Assembly (NCBI RefSeq): GCF_041438865.1
Contig: NZ_CP109450.1
Location: forward strand, 3,079,001 to 3,143,000
From: Streptomyces sp. NBC_01471
GTDB taxonomy: Bacteria; Actinomycetota; Actinomycetes; Streptomycetales; Streptomycetaceae
Direction of reading: 5' to 3'
DNA: 64,000 nt
The notes under the pieces are model-generated. The model had not been told where the DNA came from. It saw only the letters and a list, made by a program, of their open reading frames with translations, and did not search any database. The position numbers and the translations under genes are program-made. This document shows, in pieces, positions 39,009 to 47,080 of the stretch (position 1 is the first letter of the stretch; every line of letters starts with the position of its first letter).

Positions 39009-39078
39009 GTCGGCCGCAAACATGCCATACGCGTCCCCAGCCGGGTCCGCAACAAGATCACGACGTCAGGCTGGAGTA

Positions 39079-39525
39079 CTAGGCCGTTTCGAGCGTGAAC
39101 CAGACGGTCTTGGACCGCGGCACGGGCTCCCCGCCGGCCCTGGTTCCCCAGCGGGCCGCGAGGGCCTCCACGAGGACGAGACCGCGACCGTGTTCGTCGC
39201 ACGGAGTGGGTTCCGTATGCCCGCGCCAGGGCAGCGATACGGGTTCGTCGTCCGTCACATACACCGTCACCCGCTTCGGGTTGACCGTGACATCCACCCG
39301 GACGAGCGGCGAGCGGGTGTGGCAGTGCGCGTTGGTGACGACCTCGCTCACACAGAGGCGCCCGTCCTCCACGAAACCGGGGTGACCGGTGGCCCGCAGC
39401 AGCGTGCCGAGGAAGTCGCGCACGATCCCGGGGGCGGTAGGGCTGTTGGGCGCGACCAGCCGGTAGCGGGCGCCGCGCTGGGGAAGGGGCGGGCGGGGTA
39501 CTGGACGGGCGGTTGCCGGGGTCAT
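39079..39525 (-). CDS. HATPase-domain protein, anti-sigma-factor/RsbW-like
   Basis: A 148-residue stand-alone GHKL ATP-binding domain. The N-box is in CVSEVVTNAHCHT (about residues 60-72), followed by the DDEPVSLP and EHGRGLVLVEALAARWG motifs. Such proteins act as serine kinases or anti-sigma factors, or as partners of WhiJ-like regulators in Streptomyces. AGGGAGACCACGAG precedes ATG 39525. It diverges from the HTH-DUF5753 gene, forming the known three-gene arrangement with the DUF397 gene. Confidence 0.88.
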   Translation of the reverse strand: MTPATARPVPRPPLPQRGARYRLVAPNSPTAPGIVRDFLGTLLRATGHPGFVEDGRLCVSEVVTNAHCHTRSPLVRVDVTVNPKRVTVYVTDDEPVSLPWRGHTEPTPCDEHGRGLVLVEALAARWGTRAGGEPVPRSKTVWFTLETA

Positions 39526-39780
39526 CTCGTGGTCTCCCTTACGTGATCCGGTCTCGGCCGCAGCGCGCATCACCGTCCGGGCCCGTGGCATCGGCCGCCC
39601 AGTCCGCCATCAAGTGGCCTGTGAGTAGCTGCACTTCGGACAGTCAGCAGAGAGCGCCGTATGGCGAGGACAGTAGGGGGCAAAGAAGCTCCGGAGCAAG
39701 CTTGTCGCTAGGGTTCACACGACCGAGTGGACCAGTTGCGCCGCAGCACGCCAAACTGGGCGCAAAAAGGGGAAGGTGAC

Positions 39781-40635
39781 ATGCCGCCAAGGGACAATCC
39801 GACCGGGCGCCAGGCGCGCCTGGGCGGTGAACTGCGGAAGCTGCGTGAACTCGCGGGCAAGACCGCACGGGAAGCCGCCGGGCTCATCTCGACCGACCAG
39901 GCCAAGATCAGTCACATAGAAGCCGGACGTACCGGCATCGGCGAGGAACGCATCCGCCGTCTGGCCAGCTTCTACGCCTGTGACGACGAGGCACTCATCG
40001 AGGCCCTGTGCGCCATCTCGCGGGAGCACCGGGGTCAGTTCTGGTGGGACGAGTACCGGGGTGTGCTCGCGCCCGGGTTCCTGAACATGGCCGAGATGGA
40101 GCACCACTCCCGTTACATGCACTGCCTCCAGTCGGTGACACTGCCCGGATTGCTCCAGACGCAGGGTTACGCCCAGGCGCTGTTCGACGCGGTTCTCCCC
40201 AAGCTGCCGGAGGACGAAGTGGAGGCCAGGCTGGAACACCGGATGCGCAGGCAGTCGGTACTCGACAGGGAACAGCCTCCCGAATTCGAAGTCGTCGTAC
40301 ACGAAGCCGCTCTGCGCATGCGCGTTGGCGGGCGCAAGGTCGCCCGCGAACAACTGCAACACCTGGTGGAGGCGACAGACCGGCCCAACGTGACCGTTCA
40401 GGTGATCCCGTTCGCCATCGACCGATTCATCGACATCACCCAGACAGTGCTGTACGCAGGCGGGGCGGTACCGCAACTGGACACCGTCCACATCGATACC
40501 CCGATCCGCGGGCTCTATTTGGACGCCACAGCGGATGTGCACAGATACCGCCTGCAACTCGACGTCGCAAAGCAGGCCTCACTGGAGCCCGCAGAGTCGC
40601 GCAGCTTCATCCACCACCTCGCACGGGACATGTGA
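39781..40635 (+). CDS. HTH-XRE regulator with DUF5753 domain (WhiJ/Scr1-like)
   Basis: A 284-residue DNA-binding protein. The N-terminal XRE helix-turn-helix (about 10-65, LRELAGKTAREAAGLISTDQAKISHIEAGRT) is followed by the DUF5753 domain (about 95-275), with the typical LLQTQGYAQALF and VTVQVIPF segments. AGGGGAAGG precedes ATG 39781. Families of this kind regulate development and antibiotic production in Streptomyces together with a small DUF397 protein. The target is not evident here. Confidence 0.92.
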   Translation: MPPRDNPTGRQARLGGELRKLRELAGKTAREAAGLISTDQAKISHIEAGRTGIGEERIRRLASFYACDDEALIEALCAISREHRGQFWWDEYRGVLAPGFLNMAEMEHHSRYMHCLQSVTLPGLLQTQGYAQALFDAVLPKLPEDEVEARLEHRMRRQSVLDREQPPEFEVVVHEAALRMRVGGRKVAREQLQHLVEATDRPNVTVQVIPFAIDRFIDITQTVLYAGGAVPQLDTVHIDTPIRGLYLDATADVHRYRLQLDVAKQASLEPAESRSFIHHLARDM

Positions 40636-40646
40636 GAATCGGCGGC

Positions 40647-40844
40647 ATGGACAAAGCAATTGAGTGGCAGAAGTCATCCTTCTCCAACGGCCAGGAACAG
40701 TGTGTCGAGATCGCGGAGCACGCCGGCGAGATCCTGATGCGCGAGAGCGACGACCCGAGCGCGGTCACCGCCACCAGCCGGGAGAAGTTCGCGGCGTTCA
40801 TTCAGGGTGTCAAGGCGGGCGAGTTCGACCACTTCGCCCGGTAG
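40647..40844 (+). CDS. DUF397 small protein
   Basis: A 65-residue protein of the DUF397 family: WQKSSFSNGQEQCVEIAE at residues 7-24, the MRESDDPS segment, and a FAAFIQGVKAGEFD end. It starts 11 bases after the HTH gene and is surely co-transcribed. In the whiJ-type loci the small protein binds or antagonises the DNA-binding partner; here that is inferred. Confidence 0.93.
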   Translation: MDKAIEWQKSSFSNGQEQCVEIAEHAGEILMRESDDPSAVTATSREKFAAFIQGVKAGEFDHFAR

Positions 40845-40863
40845 TCGTCCCGGCTAATCCGCC

Positions 40864-40900
40864 GTGAAGGCCCTCTGCCCCTGCGGGCGGGGGCCTTCAC
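40864..40900 (+). terminator. Terminator of the HTH-DUF397 operon
   Basis: GTGAAGGCCC (40864-40873) pairs with GGGCCTTCAC (40891-40900); GCCC/GGGC extends the stem inside. It lies 20 bases after the DUF397 stop. Confidence 0.8.
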
Positions 40901-41092
40901 GCATACCCGGAGGCATGAATGCTCCGGAGCATACTTGCGCAGCCCTTCCTCGTAACGCTACCGTCACCGTACGTCGCCATCAGGGCCGCAGCAGTAACCG
41001 AGCCGCGCCCTGGGACACGTAACTCCTCCTGCCCACAGCCAAGTTGAGGCAGAAGTCCGTACTCTCCCGACGCTGCGATCGGACGGTCGGCC

Positions 41093-41473
41093 ATGCGTAC
41101 ACCCCACACCGCTCCCGCCACATCCACCCCCATCGAGGCCCGCGTCGAGCAGGGCTTCCGGTTGGAGGTGCTGCGGTACGGGCCCGCGAACGGGTTCCGG
41201 CCCGAGCCCGTCGACCTGCGGATCGTCCCCACCCCGCGCGAGGCCGTCCGCGCGATCCGTGCGCAGCTGCGGGCCAGCCACGTCCTCGGGCTGCCACCGC
41301 GCGAGACGGCCCGCGCCCTGCGCTGGTCCGAACACGGTGGCTGGCTGCCCGCGCTCGCCGCACTGCATCGCGGCGAGCCCTGCGGTTTCGTACTGCTGCT
41401 CCGCAGAGGGCGCCATCTGGAGTGGACCGTGCGCCCCTTGCACTACCTGTCGCTCGCCCCGGCACTGCGATGA
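41093..41473 (+). CDS. Hypothetical protein, 126 residues
   Basis: Clear Streptomyces codon bias over its length, with no signal peptide or membrane segment. The composition is rich in Arg, Ala, Leu and Pro; the middle part is predicted helical (REAVRAIRAQLRASH) and the end beta-rich (CGFVLLLRRGRHLEWTVRPL). I do not recognise the family. The ATG has only a weak RBS (GGTCGG). It follows the DUF397 terminator and stands alone. Confidence 0.65.
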   Translation: MRTPHTAPATSTPIEARVEQGFRLEVLRYGPANGFRPEPVDLRIVPTPREAVRAIRAQLRASHVLGLPPRETARALRWSEHGGWLPALAALHRGEPCGFVLLLRRGRHLEWTVRPLHYLSLAPALR

Positions 41474-41615
41474 GCCCTCACACCCGACGAAAGACGGGCG
41501 CCCGCCCGCCCCCGGTATCCGTTTCTCCCGCTGACAGGGAAACCGCCGTGGCCTCCACCCGTACCCGCCGCCTACCGTCTCGGCCAGCCCGTCCGTACGC
41601 CGAGAGGAGCCGGCC

Positions 41616-42137
41616 ATGCCGTCACCGTCCGCCGCCCCGCCGAGCCCGAGCCTTGCCGAGCGTGTTGCCCGGTTGGAGGCGCGGCAGGAGATCGAGGAGC
41701 TGAAGTACCGCTATCTGCATGCTTGCGACCACAAGGACCCCGAGGAGTTCCGCGCCTGTTTCATCAGTGAAGGCGCCGACATCGACTACGGGGAACTGGG
41801 CGCCTTCGCCACCGTCGACGACCTCGTCGCCCTCTTCAGCCGGATCGCGGCGGCCCGCGGCGGCGAGGGCGGCCACATCGTCCTGGACATGCACCACGCC
41901 CTGCACCCGCAGATCACCTTCCACTCACCCACCGAGGCCGGCGGCCGCTGGACGTTGCGCTTCCGGCAGATCAACCTCGCCGAGGAGACCGAGCGGGTGA
42001 TGTGCGGCGAGTACGACGACCGGTACGTCGTCGAAAACGGTGCATGGCGCCTGGCGAAGCACCACTTCCGCACCCTGTGGTCACTGACCCGCCCGCTGCC
42101 CCAGGGGTACGCCGTGGATGAGGGAGGGCTTCGGTGA
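41616..42137 (+). CDS. SnoaL-like / NTF2-fold protein
   Basis: A 173-residue protein of the nuclear-transport-factor-2-like superfamily, SnoaL_4 type. The starting segment ERVARLEARQEIEELKYRYLHACD (about 12-35) and the ending GAWRLAKHHFR segment are characteristic, as in BaiE-like dehydratases and hydroxylases. GAGAGGAG precedes the ATG. Its stop overlaps the SDR start (GTGA), so the two proteins probably act in sequence on one small molecule. Confidence 0.88.
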   Translation: MPSPSAAPPSPSLAERVARLEARQEIEELKYRYLHACDHKDPEEFRACFISEGADIDYGELGAFATVDDLVALFSRIAAARGGEGGHIVLDMHHALHPQITFHSPTEAGGRWTLRFRQINLAEETERVMCGEYDDRYVVENGAWRLAKHHFRTLWSLTRPLPQGYAVDEGGLR

Positions 42138-42970
42138 CCGGGGGGACCGCGGCGCGCGTCGCGCTGGTCACCGGCACCGGCAAGGGCGTCGGCCGGGGCA
42201 TCGCCACCGCGCTCGGCGCGCGGGGCTGGACCGTCTACGTCACCGGCCGGGGCGAGCCGGGCCCGGGCAGCCCGCAGGCGGAGACCGTCCGCCGGGTGGC
42301 TGAGGCCGGCGGCGAGGGCGTCGGCCTGCGCTGCGACCACCGCGACGACGCACAGGTCGAGGCCCTGATCGCGCGGATCACGGCCGCGCGAGGCCAACTG
42401 GACCTGCTGGTCAACAACGTGTGGGCGGCACCCGACGGCATGGCCGGATTCGACGAGCCGTTCTGGAACCGGCCCGTCTCCGACTGGGAACCACTGGTCG
42501 GCATCGGGCTGCGCGCCCACTATGTCGCCTCGGTGTACGCGGCCCGTCACATGGTGGCCCGCGGCAGCGGTCTGATCGTCAACATCTCCTCGTTCGGCGC
42601 CCGCGCCCCGCTGCACTCGGTGCCCTACGGCATCTCCAAGGCAGGCCTGGACAAGATGGCCGCCGACATGGCGCACGAGCTGCGCGCGGCGGGGGTGGCG
42701 GCGCTCTCCCTCTGGCCCGGCCTGGTGCGTACGGACGGGCTGGTCGAGGCAGGCGTGAAGGAGGTGGCCGGGTTCCGGTTGGCGGACGCCGAGTCACCCG
42801 AGCTGGTCGGCTCGGTCATCGCCCGCCTCGCGGACGACAGCAGGTTGCCGGAGCGCAGCGGCCACACGTATGTCGTTGCCGAACTCGCAGAGGAGTACGG
42901 GGTGACCGAACCCGACGGCCGACGCGCGGCCTCACACCGCGCGGCTTTCGGCGGTGGCCCGCTGTACTGA
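42134..42970 (+). CDS. Short-chain dehydrogenase/reductase
   Basis: A 278-residue NAD(P)-dependent oxidoreductase. The TGTGKGVGRG cofactor motif (about 13-22), the NNVWAAP motif near 95 (NNAG-like) and the YGISK catalytic pair near 165 are visible, with an upstream ISS serine. The sequence around FDEPFWNRPVSDWEPLV resembles the DHRS1-like subgroup. GTG start, four-base overlap with the SnoaL-like gene. Substrate unknown. Confidence 0.92.
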   Translation: MTGGTAARVALVTGTGKGVGRGIATALGARGWTVYVTGRGEPGPGSPQAETVRRVAEAGGEGVGLRCDHRDDAQVEALIARITAARGQLDLLVNNVWAAPDGMAGFDEPFWNRPVSDWEPLVGIGLRAHYVASVYAARHMVARGSGLIVNISSFGARAPLHSVPYGISKAGLDKMAADMAHELRAAGVAALSLWPGLVRTDGLVEAGVKEVAGFRLADAESPELVGSVIARLADDSRLPERSGHTYVVAELAEEYGVTEPDGRRAASHRAAFGGGPLY

Positions 42971-42999
42971 CGGCCGCCGGGCCGCCTCCCGTACCGGGT

Positions 43000-43033
43000 C
43001 GGCCCCGCACGCTCACGAACGGCGGCGGGGCCG
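43000..43033. terminator. Bidirectional terminator between convergent genes
   Basis: CGGCCCCGC (43000-43008) and GCGGGGCCG (43025-43033) form a perfect 9-bp stem between the stop of the SDR gene and the stop of the small secreted protein gene on the opposite strand. Confidence 0.6.
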
Positions 43034-43059
43034 TGCGCGCCCATCGGGCGGCTACACCG

Positions 43060-43296
43060 TCAGTACAGCACCCAGAGGGAGATGCCCCCCTTGGCATCGA
43101 CGCAGGTGGCGTCCTGGTACTGCTTCTTCGCCCTGGGGATGTCCGCCTGGCACGCGGCCATGTTGGGGTACATCTCGGGACCACCGGCGATGGCGTGCCA
43201 GCTCGCGGCCGAGGCGGACCCGGCCGCCAGCGGAATCGCGACCAGAGCGGCAGCGACAGCGGCACCGTAGGTCATTCGCTTACGCCACGACTTCAT
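43060..43296 (-). CDS. Small secreted protein of unknown function
   Basis: A 78-residue precursor. A basic start (MKSWRKRM), a hydrophobic core and a cleavage site near AGSASA-AS give a mature peptide of about 47 residues with two cysteines (CQAD, TCVD) that could form one disulfide. I do not recognise the family. AGGAGAG precedes ATG 43296. Confidence 0.7.
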   Translation of the reverse strand: MKSWRKRMTYGAAVAAALVAIPLAAGSASAASWHAIAGGPEMYPNMAACQADIPRAKKQYQDATCVDAKGGISLWVLY

Positions 43297-43527
43297 ACAT
43301 CTCTCCTCGTTTAACGGGCCGGACCGAGCCCGGCCAACCACGTCAGGTCACTGTGCGCCCGATGAACCCTCGGGCCTTCGCCAGTCCAACACACAGACAC
43401 CGCGCGCCCCAAAGCCCTCAGGACCCTTGTTACAAGCCCCTGACATGGGAGAACAGGCAGACGCCTGCGAAACAGGACTTGGCAGTCCTTCACGGCTTCA
43501 GGGCGAAAAGTCAGAAATTGTCAGTGG

Positions 43528-44694
43528 TTAATACATGGACTTCCTGACCCGCACCCGTACCCGCCGCGCCCCGGCCGTGATCAGCGCGCACCCCATCAGC
43601 GCACCGCTCGCCCAGACCGGCGCCCGGTAGCCGAATCCGGCGTCCAGGGCCAGGCCGCCCGCCCAAGGGCCCAGCGTGGCGCCCAGGTTGAAGGCGGTCG
43701 TGCAGAAGGCGCCCGCGAGCGTCGGGGCTTCGGGGGCCTGGCCGAGGACGCGGGCGATCAGCGCCGTACCGGTGCCGAAGGCGAACGCCCCCTGGGCCAG
43801 GATCAGTGCGAGGGCCACCGGCGCACTGCCCGCCGTCAGGGCCAGGGCGCTCCAGCCCAGCGCGAGGGCGGTCATGCCTGCCGCGATGAGGGCTGTGGGG
43901 CGGAGGTCCGCGAACCGGCCCGCGACGGTGACGCCCAGGAACGAGCCCACGCCGAAGAGGGCGAGGGCGACCGGTACCCATCCGGCGGGCAGACCGCTCT
44001 CCTTCGTGAGGAGCGGTTCCAGATAGGAGAACGTGCAGAAGGTCGCCCCCTGGACCAGGGCCATCGTGAGCAGCGTGCGCCGGATGCGGGGACGGGTCAG
44101 GACCCGGAGTTCGGTGCGGACGGGGACGGGGGCGGATTCGGCGTCGGGCCGGCCGCCCGGGATGCTCCGGACGACGGCCAGGACTGCCGGTACGGAGACG
44201 AGGGCGACCGCCCAGAACGCCGACCGCCACCCCCACCGCTCCCCCAGCACCGCCCCGGCGGGCACCCCGACCACACAGGCCACGGTGACCCCGCCGACCA
44301 CGACGGCCGTGGCCCGCGCCTTCAACTGCGCGGGCACCAGGGAGACGGCGGTCGTCAAGGCCACGGCCCAGAAGCCCGCGTTGGCGACGGCCCCGGCGAA
44401 ACGGGTCGCCAGGAGCACTCCGTAACCCGGGGTCAGCGCCCCGAGGACATGCACGGCGATGAACACCGAGAGGAACAGCAGCAGCGCACGGCGCCGGGGC
44501 CAGGTGCGGCTGGCGAGCGCCATGAGGGGCGCGCCGATCACCATCCCGACGGCGAAGGCCGAGGTCAGCAGACCTGCTGCGGCCAGGGAGACGTTCAGGT
44601 CGGTGGCGATGCCCGAGATGAGCCCGGACAGCATGAACTCCGATGTGCCCTGGGCGAAGACCGCGAGCCCGAGGACGTAGACAGCGAATGGCAC
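43528..44694 (-). CDS. MFS efflux transporter, Cmx/CmlR (chloramphenicol) type
   Basis: A 388-residue MFS drug:proton antiporter of the DHA1 branch. The start MPFAVYVLGLAVFAQGTSEFM, the motif A-like region and the RFAGAVANAGFWAVALTTA and GVTVACVVGVPAGAVLG segments match the Cmx/CmrA chloramphenicol exporters. Twelve hydrophobic segments are visible. GTG 44694 is chosen by homology; the RBS is weak (AAGGGG at ten bases). The exporter could move phenicols or an endogenous metabolite. The leader is long and contains a dyad. Confidence 0.88.
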   Translation of the reverse strand: MPFAVYVLGLAVFAQGTSEFMLSGLISGIATDLNVSLAAAGLLTSAFAVGMVIGAPLMALASRTWPRRRALLLFLSVFIAVHVLGALTPGYGVLLATRFAGAVANAGFWAVALTTAVSLVPAQLKARATAVVVGGVTVACVVGVPAGAVLGERWGWRSAFWAVALVSVPAVLAVVRSIPGGRPDAESAPVPVRTELRVLTRPRIRRTLLTMALVQGATFCTFSYLEPLLTKESGLPAGWVPVALALFGVGSFLGVTVAGRFADLRPTALIAAGMTALALGWSALALTAGSAPVALALILAQGAFAFGTGTALIARVLGQAPEAPTLAGAFCTTAFNLGATLGPWAGGLALDAGFGYRAPVWASGALMGCALITAGARRVRVRVRKSMY

Positions 44695-45148
44695 GGGAGA
44701 CAGACCCCTTGGTACGAAAACCGTCGTGGACAGACAGACCGTGTACGGGGATACGGCGGCGACGGAGCCGTGCGAAGAGATGCCCGTGACCCTGCGGGTC
44801 GAGCGGCCTCGGTCAGCAGGAGCCCGGCCACCGGCGGAACACCGGTGGCCTCGGTCTGTCGGACTCGGGGCAGGACATGGAAGCGACGGTATCCGGCCGG
44901 GTGATCGCGGTGCGAGTGGATATGTGCTGACTCGCGTGACGACAACCGGCGCCGCAGCGGGGATCAGCTCCCGAACTGTCCCGCTTTCTCCGCCTTCCCG
45001 TAACGGCCCGTCGACTCGCATGTCACAGGGGCGTCTTGATGGAGCTCCGGCCAGAACAACTCACCCGGCCGCGGTAATCCAACAGAACAACCAACGCTCG
45101 CTCAGCCGGAGCGAGCGAAAGAGACCACACCGCTTCCCTGGAGTAACG
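44695..45148. other. Divergent intergenic region, 454 bases
   Basis: Between the exporter (leftward) and the DUF4232 lipoprotein (rightward). It holds one dyad, GGCCACCGG-N7-CCGGTGGCC (44826-44850), about 130 bases upstream of the exporter, and a hairpin, CGCTCGCT-N7-AGCGAGCG (45095-45117), in the lipoprotein leader. No gene or convincing leader peptide is seen. Confidence 0.55.
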
Positions 45149-45868
45149 ATGCGCGTCAAGAAGATCTCCGCCCTCGCCCTGATCGTCGCCGCTGCCGGCG
45201 TCTCGCTGACCGCGTGCGGCAGCAGCGACGGATCGAGTGCCTCCGCCGCCAACAACAGCAAGTCCACCGTCGCGAGCAGCTCCACCGGCGACAAGGGCTC
45301 GGCCTCGGACTCCTCCTCGTCCGCCTCGTCCGGATCCAGCACCGGGTCCAGCACCGGGTCCAGCACCGGATCCAGCACCGGATCCAGCACCGGATCCAGC
45401 ACCGGCGGAAAGCTCACCACCAAGACCCAGTCCGCGACGTCGGGCGCCACGTGCAACGCGGACCACCTCGACCTCAGCGCCTCCTCCACCGGGGCCCAGA
45501 ACGAGATGGTCATCAACATGAAGAACACCGGGCCCAGCTCGTGCACCATGCACGGCTTCCCCGGCGTCCAGCTCATCGGCCCCGACGGCCTCGGCGACAC
45601 CGGGCCCGACGCCGCCCGCACCGACACCTCCGGCTCCACCGTCACCATCGCGCACGGCGAGGAGACCCGCTTCCTGCTCCACTACATCCCGGACACCAGC
45701 GGCTCCGGCAAGACCTACACGCGGCTCGCCGTCACCCCGCCCAACGAGAAGATCTCGGAGATCGTGAACCTCAACAAGCTGGCCATCACCATCGCCGCCC
45801 CCAGCGGCGGCCACGCCCCCGACGTCTACGTCGACCCGGTCGGCTACCACACCGGCTCCGGCAAGTGA
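45149..45868 (+). CDS. DUF4232 lipoprotein with GSST tandem repeat
   Basis: A 239-residue surface lipoprotein: signal peptide with lipobox VSLTAC (Cys about 23), then a Ser/Ala/Gly linker of about 70 residues that includes six exact GSST units, then the DUF4232 domain (about 103-235) with ATCNADHLDLS and the paired-cysteine NTGPSSCTMHGFPGVQL motif. CTGGAG precedes the ATG. The function of DUF4232 is unknown; it is common in secreted actinomycete proteins. Confidence 0.88.
   Translation: MRVKKISALALIVAAAGVSLTACGSSDGSSASAANNSKSTVASSSTGDKGSASDSSSSASSGSSTGSSTGSSTGSSTGSSTGSSTGGKLTTKTQSATSGATCNADHLDLSASSTGAQNEMVINMKNTGPSSCTMHGFPGVQLIGPDGLGDTGPDAARTDTSGSTVTIAHGEETRFLLHYIPDTSGSGKTYTRLAVTPPNEKISEIVNLNKLAITIAAPSGGHAPDVYVDPVGYHTGSGK
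45332..45403 (+). repeat. Six 12-bp tandem repeats
   Basis: Six in-frame copies of GGRTCCAGCACC (A or G at position three) give the six GSST units of the lipoprotein linker. The near-identity at DNA level points to recent expansion by slippage or recombination. Confidence 0.85.
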
Positions 45869-45893
45869 GCCCGGCGCCGGCCCGGTGGTCCGG

Positions 45894-46823
45894 TCACCTC
45901 GCCCAGTCCGGCACCCAGACCCCGCTACCGGTCGGGGCGACCCGACCGGGGGCGAGGTAGGCGCGGAACGCCGCGAGCGTGGGGTGCGGGTTGTCACTGC
46001 GCCAGATCAGGGAGTGCGGGTACACCGGTGTCGGGTCGTGCAGGGCGACGCGCCGCAGCCCCCGGTCGGCGGGCCAGACGAACTGGGTCCGCTCGCCGAT
46101 GAAGGTCGTCAGGGTCGGGGATTCGGCCATCGCGTCCAGGAGCGGTTCGGTGCCGAAGCTGGGACCGGCGGAGTCGATGGTGAAGCCGAACGCGGCGGCG
46201 AGGTCGCTGTAGTACACGGCCCATTCGGTCCCGGGGGCCATGTCGGGCATCCAGATCCGGCGCCCGGCGAGCTGGGCAGGGACGGCCGTATCGGCCCCGG
46301 CGAACTCGTGGGCCGGGCCGATCAGGAGCTGGACGGGCTCGTCGAGGACCCTGACCGCATCGATCCCGGCGGGAAGCTGCCGCACGGGCAGGGTGAGAGC
46401 ACGGATCGTCGCGTCGATCGTGCCGGACCGCACGGCCGCGATGGCGGAGTCCGCGTCGTAGTGGGTGACGATGTCGAGTTCGGTCCCGGGGTGCGTGCGA
46501 TGGAAGTCACGCAGCAGACCGGCAGGACCGAACCGCCGGCCGACCACATCGACGCGCAGCGCGCGCCGGCCGGGCCGCACGGAGGCGGCTGCCCGCTCCT
46601 CGGCCTGGAGAAGATCGCGGGCGTGGGGCAGGAACGCCTGCCCGTCGACGGTGAGCCGGGCTCCGCGCGCCGTGCGGGTGAAAAGCCGCACTCCGAGGTC
46701 CTTCTCCAGCGTGGCAACGCGCCGGGAGACGGCCTGCTGGGTGACCGACAGGGCCGCGGCGGCCTGCTGGAACTGGCCCGTGTCCACCACGGCGACGAAG
46801 GTACGTACGGCATCGAGATCCAC
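45894..46823 (-). CDS. LysR-family transcriptional regulator
   Basis: A 309-residue regulator. The N-terminal winged HTH (residues 1-60, FQQAAAALSVTQQAVSRRVATLEKDLGVRLFTR) is textbook LysR, and the periplasmic-binding-like effector domain spans about 90-300. GTG start at 46823. It diverges from the MFS gene at 47081, and the region between contains 15-bp direct repeats and two dyads, so the transporter is its probable target. Confidence 0.93.
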   Translation of the reverse strand: MDLDAVRTFVAVVDTGQFQQAAAALSVTQQAVSRRVATLEKDLGVRLFTRTARGARLTVDGQAFLPHARDLLQAEERAAASVRPGRRALRVDVVGRRFGPAGLLRDFHRTHPGTELDIVTHYDADSAIAAVRSGTIDATIRALTLPVRQLPAGIDAVRVLDEPVQLLIGPAHEFAGADTAVPAQLAGRRIWMPDMAPGTEWAVYYSDLAAAFGFTIDSAGPSFGTEPLLDAMAESPTLTTFIGERTQFVWPADRGLRRVALHDPTPVYPHSLIWRSDNPHPTLAAFRAYLAPGRVAPTGSGVWVPDWAR

Positions 46824-46840
46824 GCCGCCCGACTCTAGAG

Positions 46841-46912
46841 CCTGCCGATCCAGAGCCCGCCATTCCAGAGCCCGCCATTCCAGAGCCTGCCATTCCAGGG
46901 CCTGCCGTCCGG
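46841..46912. repeat. Array of 15-bp direct repeats
   Basis: Four units and a partial fifth of about CCYGCCATTCCAGAG (46841-46855, 46856-46870, 46871-46885, 46886-46900, then 46901-46912). They lie just upstream of the LysR start in the divergent region and are not coding. They could be iterated regulator sites. Confidence 0.7.
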
Positions 46913-46951
46913 ATCAGGCCCCCGTGCCTGCGGGGCCGCTCCGACCAGGCA

Positions 46952-46997
46952 CACAACGTGCCGTTGTGGCTACGGCCGGGTCGGTTGTTTGACCCGG
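46952..46997. promoter_or_regulatory. Two dyads in the LysR-MFS divergent region
   Basis: CACAAC-GTGCC-GTTGTG (46952-46968) and CCGGGTC-N8-GACCCGG (46976-46997) are both perfect. Placed 84-130 bases before the MFS start, they are candidate LysR binding sites or hairpins. Confidence 0.4.
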
Positions 46998-47080
46998 AGG
47001 TGTGCTGCTCGCTTTGATCTCGGGGGTCGACGTCAGCCTGTTCCGGCGGGCGGACGAGGAGAGCGGGAGGTGCGCTGAGC

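Noticed and set aside
44815..44880. Short leader peptide (VFRRWPGSC) before the chloramphenicol-type exporter
   Set aside because: It has no RBS, and its position under the dyad can be chance; support is too weak to list.
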